Notes under the pieces: model-generated
The model's database searches: none
Seen by the model: the letters and a program-made list of their open reading frames with translations, nothing else
What the model was told of the DNA's origin: nothing
Part shown: positions 1-7,403 of the stretch, piece by piece
How positions within the stretch are numbered: position 1 is the first letter of the stretch
How the letters are laid out: the number at the start of each line of letters is the position of its first letter
Assembly: GCA_012840465.1 (NCBI GenBank)
Contig: DULJ01000014.1
Location: 32,169-96,168 of the forward strand
Direction: 5' to 3'
DNA from: Caryophanales bacterium
GTDB lineage: Bacteria; Bacillota; Bacilli; Bacillales; Bacillaceae_J
Length of the DNA: 64,000 bases
Translations under genes and position numbers: made by a program

Positions 1-41
1 CTAAAACGGAGGCTTGGATTAAGGAAGGTCATCTGAATTAG
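1..41 (+). CDS. 3' end of an upstream CDS (partial)
   Basis: One frame is open from the window edge to a TAG at 39-41 and gives a C-terminal tail ending in TEAWIKEGHLN. Its position directly before a PseC-type aminotransferase would suit a sugar-nucleotide gene such as pseB, but the 12 or so visible residues are too few to identify it. It could also be a chance open frame. Confidence 0.35.
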   Translation, partial: KTEAWIKEGHLN

Positions 42-85
42 CCTGTTTTAATTTCTCAAATTTATTTAAAAAGGGAGAAGTTATT

Positions 86-1264
86 ATGATAGCCATTAAT
101 GGCGGTTCACCTGTTCGGGATACATACTTAAATTATGGTCAGCAATGGTTGGGTGATGATGACATTCAAAGTGTTATCGATACTTTACGTAGTCCCTATT
201 TAACACAAGGCCCGAAAATTGCTGAATTTGAACAGGTACTGGCTGAATATGTAGGAGCTAAATATGCTGTTGCTTTTTGCAACGGAACGGCGGCATTGCA
301 TGGAGCCTGCTATGCGGCTGGAATTGGAACAGGAGACGAGGTTATTACAACTCCGATTACTTTCGTTGCAAGTTCAAACAGTGTTTTATATGTTGGTGGC
401 AAGCCAGTTTTTGCGGATATAGATCCAGATACATATAATATTGATCCTCAAGCAATTGAGAAAGCTATTACTCCAAAAACGAAAGCTATTATTGCAGTAG
501 ATTATACTGGACAGCCTGTTGCTGTTGATAAAATAAAGAAAGTTTGTAATAAGCATAGTTTAGTATTTATCGAGGATGCAGCACATTCATTAGGTGCTGA
601 GTATAATGGTCAAAAAATTGGGTCATTAGCCGATATGACAATGTTTAGCTTTCACCCCGTTAAGCCAATAACAACGGCAGAAGGGGGCATTATCGTTACA
701 AATTCCGAGGAGTACGCAAAAAAATTAAGACTTTTTAGATCACACGGTATTACGAGTGGACCATTTAGCAAGACCCAAGGACCTTGGGCTTATGAAATGA
801 TTGATCTCGGTATGAACTATAGGATAACGGATCTTCAAGCTACATTAGGAATCTCCCAGTTGAAAAAATTAGATTTATTTATTCAACGTCGCCGGGAAAT
901 TGCTAAAAAATATAATTTTGCTTTTAAGGATTATCCGTATGTAAAAGTTCCTTTTCAATCTTACGAAGCGAATTCAAGCTGGCATCTATATATGCTAAGG
1001 TTAAATTTGGAGATGGTAACAGCTAGCCGACGTGAAATTTTTGAGGCATTACGTGCTGAGAACATTGGGGTACATGTACACTATATACCGGTTTATTGGC
1101 ATCCTTATTATAAAGATCTTGGCTATGAAAAAGGATTATGCCCTATTGCTGAGCAATGGTATGAACAGGCATTAACGATTCCTCTATTCCCCAAAATGAC
1201 AGACAGCGATGTTGATTCGGTAGTCGAAGCTGTAAAAAAAGTAATTCAATATTATTCAAAATAA
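86..1264 (+). CDS. pseC: PseC-like UDP-sugar aminotransferase (DegT/DnrJ/EryC1/StrS family)
   Basis: This 392-residue protein is a PLP-dependent sugar aminotransferase. The family signature is clear: FCNGTAALHGA near residue 65, the phosphate and acid region EDAAHSLGAEY near 170, and the PLP-binding lysine at about residue 193 in FHPVKPITTAEGG. The sequence fits PseC, which transfers an amino group to the 4-keto sugar made by PseB in the pathway to pseudaminic acid. That acid decorates flagellin in many motile bacteria. The start ATG at 86 is preceded by a good ribosome site (GGGAGAAG). It sits just before the flagellar cap operon, which supports a role in flagellar glycosylation. Other DegT-family sugar aminotransferases remain possible; the exact substrate is inferred. 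Confidence 0.85.
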   Translation: MIAINGGSPVRDTYLNYGQQWLGDDDIQSVIDTLRSPYLTQGPKIAEFEQVLAEYVGAKYAVAFCNGTAALHGACYAAGIGTGDEVITTPITFVASSNSVLYVGGKPVFADIDPDTYNIDPQAIEKAITPKTKAIIAVDYTGQPVAVDKIKKVCNKHSLVFIEDAAHSLGAEYNGQKIGSLADMTMFSFHPVKPITTAEGGIIVTNSEEYAKKLRLFRSHGITSGPFSKTQGPWAYEMIDLGMNYRITDLQATLGISQLKKLDLFIQRRREIAKKYNFAFKDYPYVKVPFQSYEANSSWHLYMLRLNLEMVTASRREIFEALRAENIGVHVHYIPVYWHPYYKDLGYEKGLCPIAEQWYEQALTIPLFPKMTDSDVDSVVEAVKKVIQYYSK

Positions 1265-1298
1265 CTGTGAGAATGTAAACTTTTACGGTTATTTTTAT

Positions 1299-1324
1299 TA
1301 AGAATAATAATTACGAACCGATAT
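1299..1324 (+). promoter_or_regulatory. Sigma-D (flagellar) promoter for flaG-fliD-fliS-fliT
   Basis: The -10 element CCGATAT at 1318-1324 matches the SigD consensus exactly. TAAG at 1299-1302 matches TAAA in three of four bases, with the preferred 15-base spacer. It lies 33 bases before the flaG start, as expected for this late flagellar operon. Confidence 0.7.
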
Positions 1325-1357
1325 AAAACATAGGAAAATAACGGGGAGTTGTTCAAT

Positions 1358-1735
1358 ATGAAAATTGATGGCAGTAGCCCAAATTTGCAAGTATCAACAA
1401 GTCCTATTCAAGAACTTGTAAAACGAACAAAAGAGCCTAACAACGGTGAACAACAAGAACTACAGAAGGTTGTTCGAGAGAAAAAAGAAAAGGACGAACA
1501 GCAGGAACTTACTAAAGATGATTTAAAAGATGTTGTTAAAGGCTTAAATGAGTTTTTAAAACCAACCTTTACATCCTTGAATTTTAAAGTACATGACGAA
1601 TTGGACCGGTATTACGTTGAAGTGGTTGATCAGGAAACAAAGAAAGTTATCCGTGAAATCCCTTCAAAAGAAATACTAGATATGTATGCAAAAATGACAG
1701 AGTATTTAGGGTTATTTATAGACAAAAAGTTATAG
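1358..1735 (+). CDS. flaG: FlaG family flagellar protein
   Basis: A 125-residue protein with the FlaG layout. It has a charged, low-complexity N-terminal half rich in Lys, Glu and Gln, then a conserved C-terminal domain with LKFKVHDELDRYYVEVVD-like residues, IREIPSKEILDMYAKM and a short tail. FlaG is a small cytoplasmic or filament-associated protein encoded before fliD in many Firmicutes; its exact role in filament length is not settled. I start it at ATG 1358 because GGGGAG at 1343-1348 is nine bases upstream; a TTG at 1349 touches that site and is unlikely. It is the first gene of the sigma-D operon, 16 bases before fliD. Confidence 0.85.
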   Translation: MKIDGSSPNLQVSTSPIQELVKRTKEPNNGEQQELQKVVREKKEKDEQQELTKDDLKDVVKGLNEFLKPTFTSLNFKVHDELDRYYVEVVDQETKKVIREIPSKEILDMYAKMTEYLGLFIDKKL

Positions 1736-1751
1736 TAGGGAGTGGAGTTAA

Positions 1752-3581
1752 ATGGTAGATAGTATTCGTTTTAGTGGATTAGCAAGTGGCATGGACACGC
1801 AAGCTATTGTTGATTCAATGATGCGTGCCTCTCGATTACCATTAGATAGATTACAGCAACAAAAACAAGTGCTAGAATGGAAGCGCGATGATTATCGTGA
1901 AATGAATACTGCATTAAAGAATTTTGATACATTCTTATTTGATAATATTTATAAACAATCAAAAATGTTAGCGAAAACAGTTACAAGTTCGAATGAATCT
2001 GTAGCGACAGCAACTGCAAATGCACAAGCAGCAAATAATACATTTGAATTAAAAGATGTAACACTTGCAAAGGCAGCTCAAAGAACCAGTGGTTCCCCAA
2101 TTAGTGTTAATTCAGCAAATAAAATTGATCCTTCTAAAAGTCTCTGGTCTCAACGGGCTAAATTTGCGAAAAGTATTACATGGCAACAGGAACACAAAAG
2201 TGAAGATTTTACAGTTCCTAAAGGTGGAGGTTCTGCGATCAACCTGCAGAATAAAGCTATTAGCGATGTCGAGGACATTAAAGTGTACGACACTGAGGGT
2301 AATCTCGTAAAAACATATGCTGTTACATATGACACCCCTCCCAATCCATCTGATCCTGATACAGCATATGTTAATCAAGAGACAGGTCAAATCACCTTTG
2401 GTGGTGACAAACTGACTGAAGATTATACTTTTAAGGTTAATTATAAAAATAATTTTTTGGAATTTAATGCTGAAACATTTAATGAAGATGGGACCCAAAA
2501 TAGTATTGCTTTTAAAGTAGATGGAACGACCTCTCTAAACAGAATGCTAAGTGATATTAATAACTCCAATGCTGGTATTAACATTTTTTATGATAGTGGC
2601 AGTGATAAGGTCGTTGCAACTCGAAAAGAAACGGGGAACTTCACTGATGGTACTGAAATTAACTTTACGGGAGCATCTAGTGGTTTCTTTATGGGGGAAG
2701 ATAGTAATTTACAGTTGAATTCGGAAATAGCCGGGGCCGATGCAACTTTTACAATTAATGGATTGCAAACATCTAGAAAGTCAAATACATTCACTATAAA
2801 TGATGTAACAATATCTCTAAAGAGAAATATATCTGGTGACGAGTCTGTTACCATTTCAACGAAAAATGATGCGGATTCTACTTACAATAGCATTAAAGAA
2901 TTTGTAGACAAATACAATGAACTACTTGACAAAATGAATGGTAAGTTAACTGAGGAGCGCTATCGTTCTTTTACACCATTAACCAATGAACAAAAAGGGG
3001 CCATGAAAGATAAAGAAATCGAACAATGGGAAGAAAAGGCCAAAAGTGGGTTACTAAAAAGAGATTCATTATTAACAAGTGGGTTAGGAAAGTTTAGGAT
3101 TGATCTCTATACAGAAGTAAAGGTTAATGATGTAACGAGAACGGATAAGGATTATAATCAATTAGCTGAAATAGGCATAAAAACAACAAAGAATTATTTA
3201 GATCGTGGGAAAATTGAAATCGATGAACTTAAATTAAAAGAAGCAATAGAAAAGAATCCAGAGGCTGTCTATCAATTATTTATGGCAGATGGTCCAACCT
3301 ATGGTGAACAAGGACTTGCGCGTCGACTTCGTAAGTCAATTGACGAAACAATGCTGAAAGTGGAAGAGAAAGCTGGTAACATTTATAAAACCGAGCAAGG
3401 TTATTCCATGGGTAAGGATTTAGTAAGAATTAATAGTGATATTAACTCTTGGGAAGAACGCCTGAAGCAAATAGAACAACGTTACTGGAATCAATTTAAC
3501 GCAATGGAAAAGGCGATGCAGCAAATGAATAATCAATCCAACCAGCTGATGGCTCAATTAGGAAGTATGCAGCAACGATAA
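1752..3581 (+). CDS. fliD: Flagellar filament capping protein FliD (HAP2)
   Basis: FliD forms the cap at the growing filament tip and guides flagellin folding. The N-terminus has the FliD_N signature, with IRFSGLASGMDTQAIVDSMM near residues 5-24 followed by a coiled segment. The C-terminal FliD_C domain ends in a long Met/Gln-rich coiled coil (about 535-609). The middle, near 110-340, is a variable, Asp/Asn/Thr-rich beta region that would form the exposed D2/D3 domains. At 609 residues it is longer than the roughly 500-residue B. subtilis protein, and the extra length lies in this exposed part. Ribosome site GGGAGTGGAG precedes ATG 1752. Export is by the flagellar type III system, so no signal peptide is expected or seen. 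Confidence 0.93.
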   Translation: MVDSIRFSGLASGMDTQAIVDSMMRASRLPLDRLQQQKQVLEWKRDDYREMNTALKNFDTFLFDNIYKQSKMLAKTVTSSNESVATATANAQAANNTFELKDVTLAKAAQRTSGSPISVNSANKIDPSKSLWSQRAKFAKSITWQQEHKSEDFTVPKGGGSAINLQNKAISDVEDIKVYDTEGNLVKTYAVTYDTPPNPSDPDTAYVNQETGQITFGGDKLTEDYTFKVNYKNNFLEFNAETFNEDGTQNSIAFKVDGTTSLNRMLSDINNSNAGINIFYDSGSDKVVATRKETGNFTDGTEINFTGASSGFFMGEDSNLQLNSEIAGADATFTINGLQTSRKSNTFTINDVTISLKRNISGDESVTISTKNDADSTYNSIKEFVDKYNELLDKMNGKLTEERYRSFTPLTNEQKGAMKDKEIEQWEEKAKSGLLKRDSLLTSGLGKFRIDLYTEVKVNDVTRTDKDYNQLAEIGIKTTKNYLDRGKIEIDELKLKEAIEKNPEAVYQLFMADGPTYGEQGLARRLRKSIDETMLKVEEKAGNIYKTEQGYSMGKDLVRINSDINSWEERLKQIEQRYWNQFNAMEKAMQQMNNQSNQLMAQLGSMQQR

Positions 3582-3650
3582 TATAAACTCGACCAACTAT
3601 GATTTTAACGTCCTAGATTTTGCGTATTAGATTTTAAGGGAGAGTAAAAA

Positions 3651-4052
3651 ATGGCAATGAATCAACCGTACCAACAATATAAGCAAAACTCTGTAAATAC
3701 AGCTTCACCAGGAGAGTTGACGCTTATGCTCTATAATGGGTGCTTAAAGTTTATTAAACAAGGTAAATTAGCAATAAACCAAGGAAACATAGAACAACGT
3801 CATGAAAGTCTAGTTAAAGCACAAAATATTATTAAAGAGCTAATGGTTACTCTAAATATGGATGTAGAAGTCTCAGAGAATATGCTTCAGATGTATGACT
3901 ATATTTACAGAAGGTTAATTGATGCAAACACAAAAAATAGTATTGAAATTTTGGACGAGGTTGAGGGGTTTGTAACTGAATTCAGAGATGCCTGGAAGGA
4001 AATAATTCAAATCACTAGAAAGCAGCAATATGCAGGAAGTGGACAGGTATAG
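3651..4052 (+). CDS. fliS: Flagellin export chaperone FliS
   Basis: A 133-residue, mostly helical protein with the FliS pattern: an N-terminal YQQYKQNSVNTASPGELTLM segment, then MLYNGCLKFI and the later helix pair ending in AWKEIIQ. FliS binds the disordered C-terminus of flagellin and keeps it unfolded and export-competent in the cytoplasm. AAGGGAGAG sits eight bases before ATG 3651. The TAG stop shares its last base with the GTG start of the next gene, so the two are translationally coupled. Confidence 0.95.
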   Translation: MAMNQPYQQYKQNSVNTASPGELTLMLYNGCLKFIKQGKLAINQGNIEQRHESLVKAQNIIKELMVTLNMDVEVSENMLQMYDYIYRRLIDANTKNSIEILDEVEGFVTEFRDAWKEIIQITRKQQYAGSGQV

Positions 4053-4402
4053 TGAAAGAATTAGATGAATTCATAAACAGGACTAAAAAGTTAGCATTTC
4101 TCCTCGAAGAAGGGCTGCCAAGTGAAGGGCGGGAAGAGTATATCCAAGCTATTCAGGATTTAATGGATGCCCGTGAACAATTATTAAAGACTCTTCCTAA
4201 TCTATCAAAGGTATTAGATAATAATGAAAAGCAAGAGTTAATTAATTTAGAAAGAAAGATAAGCGGGTTGATGCTTGAACAACGAAATACGATTAAAAAA
4301 GATCTTCAAGTTCTTCAGTTGAAAAAGAAGAAAAGTAATAACTATGCTAATCCATATGAAAATCTTTCAGCTGATGGGATGTTTTTTGATAAAAGGAATT
4401 AA
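4052..4402 (+). CDS. fliT: FliT-like flagellar chaperone
   Basis: A 116-residue, highly charged, all-helical protein that starts at GTG 4052, overlapping the fliS stop by one base. Position and size match FliT of Bacillus, a chaperone reported to bind FliD and to modulate FliS-flagellin traffic. Sequence conservation in this family is low, so the name rests mainly on gene order (flaG-fliD-fliS-fliT) and the helical Lys/Glu-rich composition. It is the last gene of the operon and is followed by a bidirectional terminator. Confidence 0.7.
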   Translation: MKELDEFINRTKKLAFLLEEGLPSEGREEYIQAIQDLMDAREQLLKTLPNLSKVLDNNEKQELINLERKISGLMLEQRNTIKKDLQVLQLKKKKSNNYANPYENLSADGMFFDKRN

Positions 4403-4411
4403 AGATGGCAG

Positions 4412-4438
4412 AAACGGGGACAATATTTGTCCCCGTTT
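4412..4438. terminator. Bidirectional terminator between fliT and the Uma2 gene
   Basis: A perfect 12-bp stem has arms AAACGGGGACAA at 4412-4423 and TTGTCCCCGTTT at 4427-4438, with a 3-base loop. It lies between two convergent genes and has A- and T-rich flanks on both sides, so it can serve both strands. The GGGGAC core also recurs in the dispersed repeats of this window. Confidence 0.65.
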
Positions 4439-4443
4439 AACAT

Positions 4444-5010
4444 TCAATCCTTATCAAACACCAGCAACTTACTAAAAATGGTCTCAAGATCAATTTTTAT
4501 ACAGGATAGTAGTTCCGATCGGACAACATCCTTATATCCGTATGTGTTAGCAAGAAGGTATTTATTATCTGTAAGAACAAATTGGTCAACGTATAAATGT
4601 ACGGGGTCTACAATCCAGTATTCTTTTACACCGAATCGCTCGTATACTCTTTTTTTGCGGATTTTATCATTGTAGCTTGTACTAGGTGAAAGGATTTCAA
4701 TGATGATGTCAGGGGCTCCAATAATCTTTTTTGCGGTAACAATATGAAGATTTTCGTTCGTAATATAAACGACATCAGGCTGGAATTCGTTTTCCTCATC
4801 GAACTTGACGTCGATTGGTGCTGTTAGCACAAGGCCTTCGGTAGCACAAGTATCTTCGATAGAAGTTAAAAAATATTTAACTAATTGTTGGTGTCTAATC
4901 ATCGGTGCTGCTTGCAGATCATAGCGGATTCCTTCTATTAATTCATATCGTTCCTCTTGGTAGTCATATGGTTGCAATTCTTCTGTTACTTTGTTTTTTT
5001 TACTTGACAT
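4444..5010 (-). CDS. Uma2 family (DUF820) PD-(D/E)XK nuclease-fold protein
   Basis: A 188-residue protein with the Uma2 hallmarks. These are YELIEGIRYDLQAAP near the N-terminus, RHQQLVKYFL, the core acidic motif QPDVVYI, then APDIIIEILSPSTSYNDKIRKK and YERFGVKEYWIVDP. The Asp, Glu and Lys of these motifs correspond to the PD-(D/E)XK nuclease core. The biological role of Uma2 proteins is unknown, although they are abundant in some bacteria as accessory genes. I start at the ATG at 5010 because GGGGAAG lies eight bases upstream; the GTG at 5019 abuts that site. It is convergent with fliT and divergent from the kinase gene. Confidence 0.85.
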   Translation of the reverse strand: MSSKKNKVTEELQPYDYQEERYELIEGIRYDLQAAPMIRHQQLVKYFLTSIEDTCATEGLVLTAPIDVKFDEENEFQPDVVYITNENLHIVTAKKIIGAPDIIIEILSPSTSYNDKIRKKRVYERFGVKEYWIVDPVHLYVDQFVLTDNKYLLANTYGYKDVVRSELLSCIKIDLETIFSKLLVFDKD

Positions 5011-5154
5011 TGCACTCACTTCCCCAATGATTTTTTAATTATTATACAATATTTCCACAAAGATGGGTAACTCTTCATTTCCGCATGGGGTAGGATATCA
5101 CGACTTTCTTTTAATGGCGGTTTCGGAAAATTTCGAATAATGAATTTCAGTGTA

Positions 5155-5163
5155 TGTTATAAT
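5155..5163 (+). promoter_or_regulatory. Candidate extended -10 promoter for the HipA-like pair
   Basis: TGTTATAAT at 5155-5163 is an exact extended -10 element. No convincing -35 is seen at the proper distance. It lies about 50 bases before the kinase start. Confidence 0.45.
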
Positions 5164-5212
5164 AAAGGCAAAAAATGTACGCCGGCAAAGAGTAGGGTAG
5201 GGGTGAATTAAT

Positions 5213-6001
5213 TTGGAAAGAATGATTATTCCTAGTGATGCAGAACTGATTATAAGCACCTCTAGTAAAGGTGATCAGTCGAAATGGTTAATAGGTAATA
5301 CATGGGTAAAAGAAAATAATCGTGGCTATGAAAATATCGCTGAGTATGTAGCTTTTCTAATTTTAGATAGTTCTAATCTACCGAAAACCTCTTTTATTCC
5401 ATATACGCCTTGTATTATTAAAAAAAGTGATGGTACAGTTACTGAGGGTTGTTATTCCAATGATTTTCGGGGATCTTTACAAGAAGTTACATTAGAACGA
5501 TTATTTGAAGTGAATTTTGAAACAACAGATGATATTTTGGGAAATGGACGGTATTCAACCGAAGATAAATTTAATGCTGTCTTGGAAAAGGTTCATTTAT
5601 TTACTGGACAAGATGTTTCACTTGAAATTTCACAAATGCTAGCATTCGATGCCTTTATTTTAAATGAGGATCGTCATACGAATAACATTCTGTTTCTTTA
5701 TAATCCAATAACAGCCGTTTGGAAGTTGGCTCCTATTTTTGATAATGGATTAAGTTTACTATCAGATTTAAAGGATTATCCCATGAGTAAGCCTATCGAT
5801 ATATTAAAGAAGAAGGTAAAAGCCAAGCCATTCAATTCTTCATTTAAAAAACAGTTAGCTTTATACAAAGGGGCACCATTTATTAATAGGAAGTTGCTTC
5901 TTAATAGAGTAACTGAATCCCCCTACGATCTTGGCAGGGCTAAAGAAGTTGTAATGTCACAATTAAATGATGCGCATCTCCAAGGAATTATCATTGGTTA
6001 A
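5213..6001 (+). CDS. HipA-like protein kinase, core kinase only
   Basis: A 262-residue protein that matches the kinase part of HipA/CtkA-type proteins. An N-lobe segment (about 18-50) has GDQSKWLIGN, a candidate ATP-binding Lys33 in WVKEN and Glu40 in YENIAEY. The catalytic loop AFDAFILNEDRHTNNIL (about 144-160) carries the HipA signature N-x-D-R-H, with Asp153 as likely catalytic base. It is followed by the metal-binding DNG at 177-179 in LAPIFDNGLS. The N-terminal accessory domain found in full-length HipA is absent. HipA kinases phosphorylate cytosolic proteins such as glutamyl-tRNA synthetase, but the target here is unknown. Start is TTG 5213 after GGGTAGGGGTG. A partner gene follows 18 bases later; no HipB-like HTH gene is adjacent. 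Confidence 0.8.
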   Translation: MERMIIPSDAELIISTSSKGDQSKWLIGNTWVKENNRGYENIAEYVAFLILDSSNLPKTSFIPYTPCIIKKSDGTVTEGCYSNDFRGSLQEVTLERLFEVNFETTDDILGNGRYSTEDKFNAVLEKVHLFTGQDVSLEISQMLAFDAFILNEDRHTNNILFLYNPITAVWKLAPIFDNGLSLLSDLKDYPMSKPIDILKKKVKAKPFNSSFKKQLALYKGAPFINRKLLLNRVTESPYDLGRAKEVVMSQLNDAHLQGIIIG

Positions 6002-6019
6002 AGGGTGGTAGGCGTTAAC

Positions 6020-6397
6020 ATGATTGATTATATGAAATTTGATATTATGCTGTTTGATGATGTGATTGCAACGGTTGATCTAAAACCATCCGGGAGTGAC
6101 CAGCCCTACGTTATTAACTATATTGAAGGTTTTAATAAACAATTTTCGCCAAATCCAGAGGGTTATATTACAAAAGTAGAGTTGGAAAAGTGGCTGAAAT
6201 GGCGGGTATTTCCCGAAACTAGAGCAAATGCTGATGAATTGCTTGCTTCCCTCGGATTAAATAGTTATAATCGCTGGGCGATTGTCCGTAAAACACATGG
6301 CGTGATGGCTGATGATGAAATTTGGTTACGTTTTAAAGGTGAACACCTTAAGCATTGTGATGTGACTTTACGGAAATCTCTTTACTATGGGAATTAA
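6020..6397 (+). CDS. Small protein resembling the HipA accessory domain
   Basis: A 125-residue protein immediately after the kinase. Its conserved-looking part is WLKWRVFPETRANADELL (about 58-75), LGL, then HGVMADDEIWLRF (about 95-107). In longer Firmicute HipA-like proteins I recall an N-terminal segment of the form R-x-x-P-x-x-R, LL-x-x-LGL and S-x-x-D-x-YW before the kinase lobe, and this gene has the same order of motifs. I therefore infer that it supplies the accessory domain missing from the kinase, as HipS does in HipBST systems, but encoded downstream. I use ATG 6020, 11 bases after AGGGTGG; the GTG at 6005 overlaps that site. The family is not firmly identified. Confidence 0.6.
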   Translation: MIDYMKFDIMLFDDVIATVDLKPSGSDQPYVINYIEGFNKQFSPNPEGYITKVELEKWLKWRVFPETRANADELLASLGLNSYNRWAIVRKTHGVMADDEIWLRFKGEHLKHCDVTLRKSLYYGN

Positions 6398-6494
6398 CGC
6401 TTTACGGCAGTGCTTTTTTGTCAACACAAATTTCTGCAAAATTCGACATGTCACATTTCTTCCATATTTCACAAAAAAGTTTCACGTTTTTACT

Positions 6495-6529
6495 GTTTCA
6501 GCAGGAATTGGATAGGGTAAAATAGAAAT
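6495..6529 (+). promoter_or_regulatory. Overlapping sigma-B and sigma-H promoters for hpf
   Basis: A sigma-B pair is visible as GTTTCA at 6495-6500 and GGGTAA at 6515-6520, spacer 14. Inside it lies a sigma-H type pair: GCAGGAATT at 6501-6509 matches RNAGGAWWW, and ATAGAAAT at 6522-6529 is one base off RNNGAATW. The B. subtilis orthologue yvyD is known to be driven by both factors, which supports the reading. Confidence 0.65.
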
Positions 6530-6565
6530 ATAATAACATAGCACAAATCAAGGAGGGGTACCCTT

Positions 6566-7117
6566 ATGAAATTCAACATTCGGGGAGAAAACATCACAGT
6601 TACTCCAGCAATCAGAGAATATGTGGAGAAGAAAATTGGAAAGCTTGAAAGGTATTTTGAGCAAAAGCCAACTTCAGATGTGAATGTAAATTTAAGTGTA
6701 TTTAATAATGAGCAAAAAATAGAGGTTACGATTCCTATGACAAATCTTTTGCTTCGTGCAGAGGAAAGTCATGTTGATATGTATGCGGCTGCTGACCTTG
6801 TTGTGAACAAGCTAGAGCGTCAAATCCGCAAACATAAAACAAAAGTAAACCGTAAGCTTCGTCAGGCTGAAGAGTCTCCAAGATATGGATTTGCTGAAAC
6901 TGTTAGTGCAAGTGGACAGGAAGATCATGGTGACGATGATTTCGAAGTTGTTCGTAACAAGCGTTTTGACCTAAAACCTATGGATTCTGAAGAAGCCATT
7001 CTTCAAATGAACATGTTAGGTCATAACTTCTTCGTATTCGTTAACTCTGAAACAAACAGCACAAACGTTGTTTACCGTCGTAATGATGGCAAATATGGTT
7101 TAATTGAAGCTCAGTAA
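6566..7117 (+). CDS. hpf: Ribosome hibernation promoting factor, long form
   Basis: A 183-residue long-type HPF. The N-terminal S30AE/RaiA fold (about 1-100) starts KFNIRGENITVTPAIREYVEKK, and is joined by a charged linker to the C-terminal dimerisation domain (about 125-183) containing EEAILQMNMLGHNFFVFVNSET. Long HPF binds the 30S decoding region and, through its C-terminal domain, pairs 70S ribosomes into inactive 100S dimers in stationary phase or stress. AAGGAGGGG lies before ATG 6566. The dual stress promoter upstream agrees with this role. A terminator follows, separating it from secA. Confidence 0.97.
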   Translation: MKFNIRGENITVTPAIREYVEKKIGKLERYFEQKPTSDVNVNLSVFNNEQKIEVTIPMTNLLLRAEESHVDMYAAADLVVNKLERQIRKHKTKVNRKLRQAEESPRYGFAETVSASGQEDHGDDDFEVVRNKRFDLKPMDSEEAILQMNMLGHNFFVFVNSETNSTNVVYRRNDGKYGLIEAQ

Positions 7118-7140
7118 TGGAGTTGATTTTGAATCTCTTA

Positions 7141-7168
7141 GGCGCAGTCCACTATGGCTGCGCTTTTT
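7141..7168 (+). terminator. Intrinsic terminator after hpf
   Basis: GCGCAG and CTGCGC arms around a 10-base loop are followed directly by TTTTT at 7164-7168. The stretch from here to secA at 7404 contains no convincing gene; a short open frame there lacks a ribosome site. Confidence 0.8.
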
Positions 7169-7403
7169 GATTCACCCATTTCTAACAAAATCTACTATCA
7201 TGCCACAATACCCGCCTGTTGTAATACTTTTCACTTAAATGTTAATATAGAGGATAGGACTCTCCATGATTTTAGGGAAAGTCCCATACATAGATTTTGC
7301 TGTTATTTTTACTTTTTCATACTTTCTAACACATCGGAGTTTGCCGACTACTATTGGTGCATTCCGTAATAATGAATTGATTATAGAGGAGCGTAAAACA
7401 GAT

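Noticed and set aside
2112..2498. Minus-strand open frame inside fliD
   Set aside because: It has no ribosome site and no family motifs; it is the reverse of an AT-rich coding stretch.
7266..7403. N-terminal extension of SecA in the same frame
   Set aside because: The 46 extra residues have no SecA similarity and no ribosome site, while ATG 7404 gives the known MLG N-terminus after AGAGGAG.
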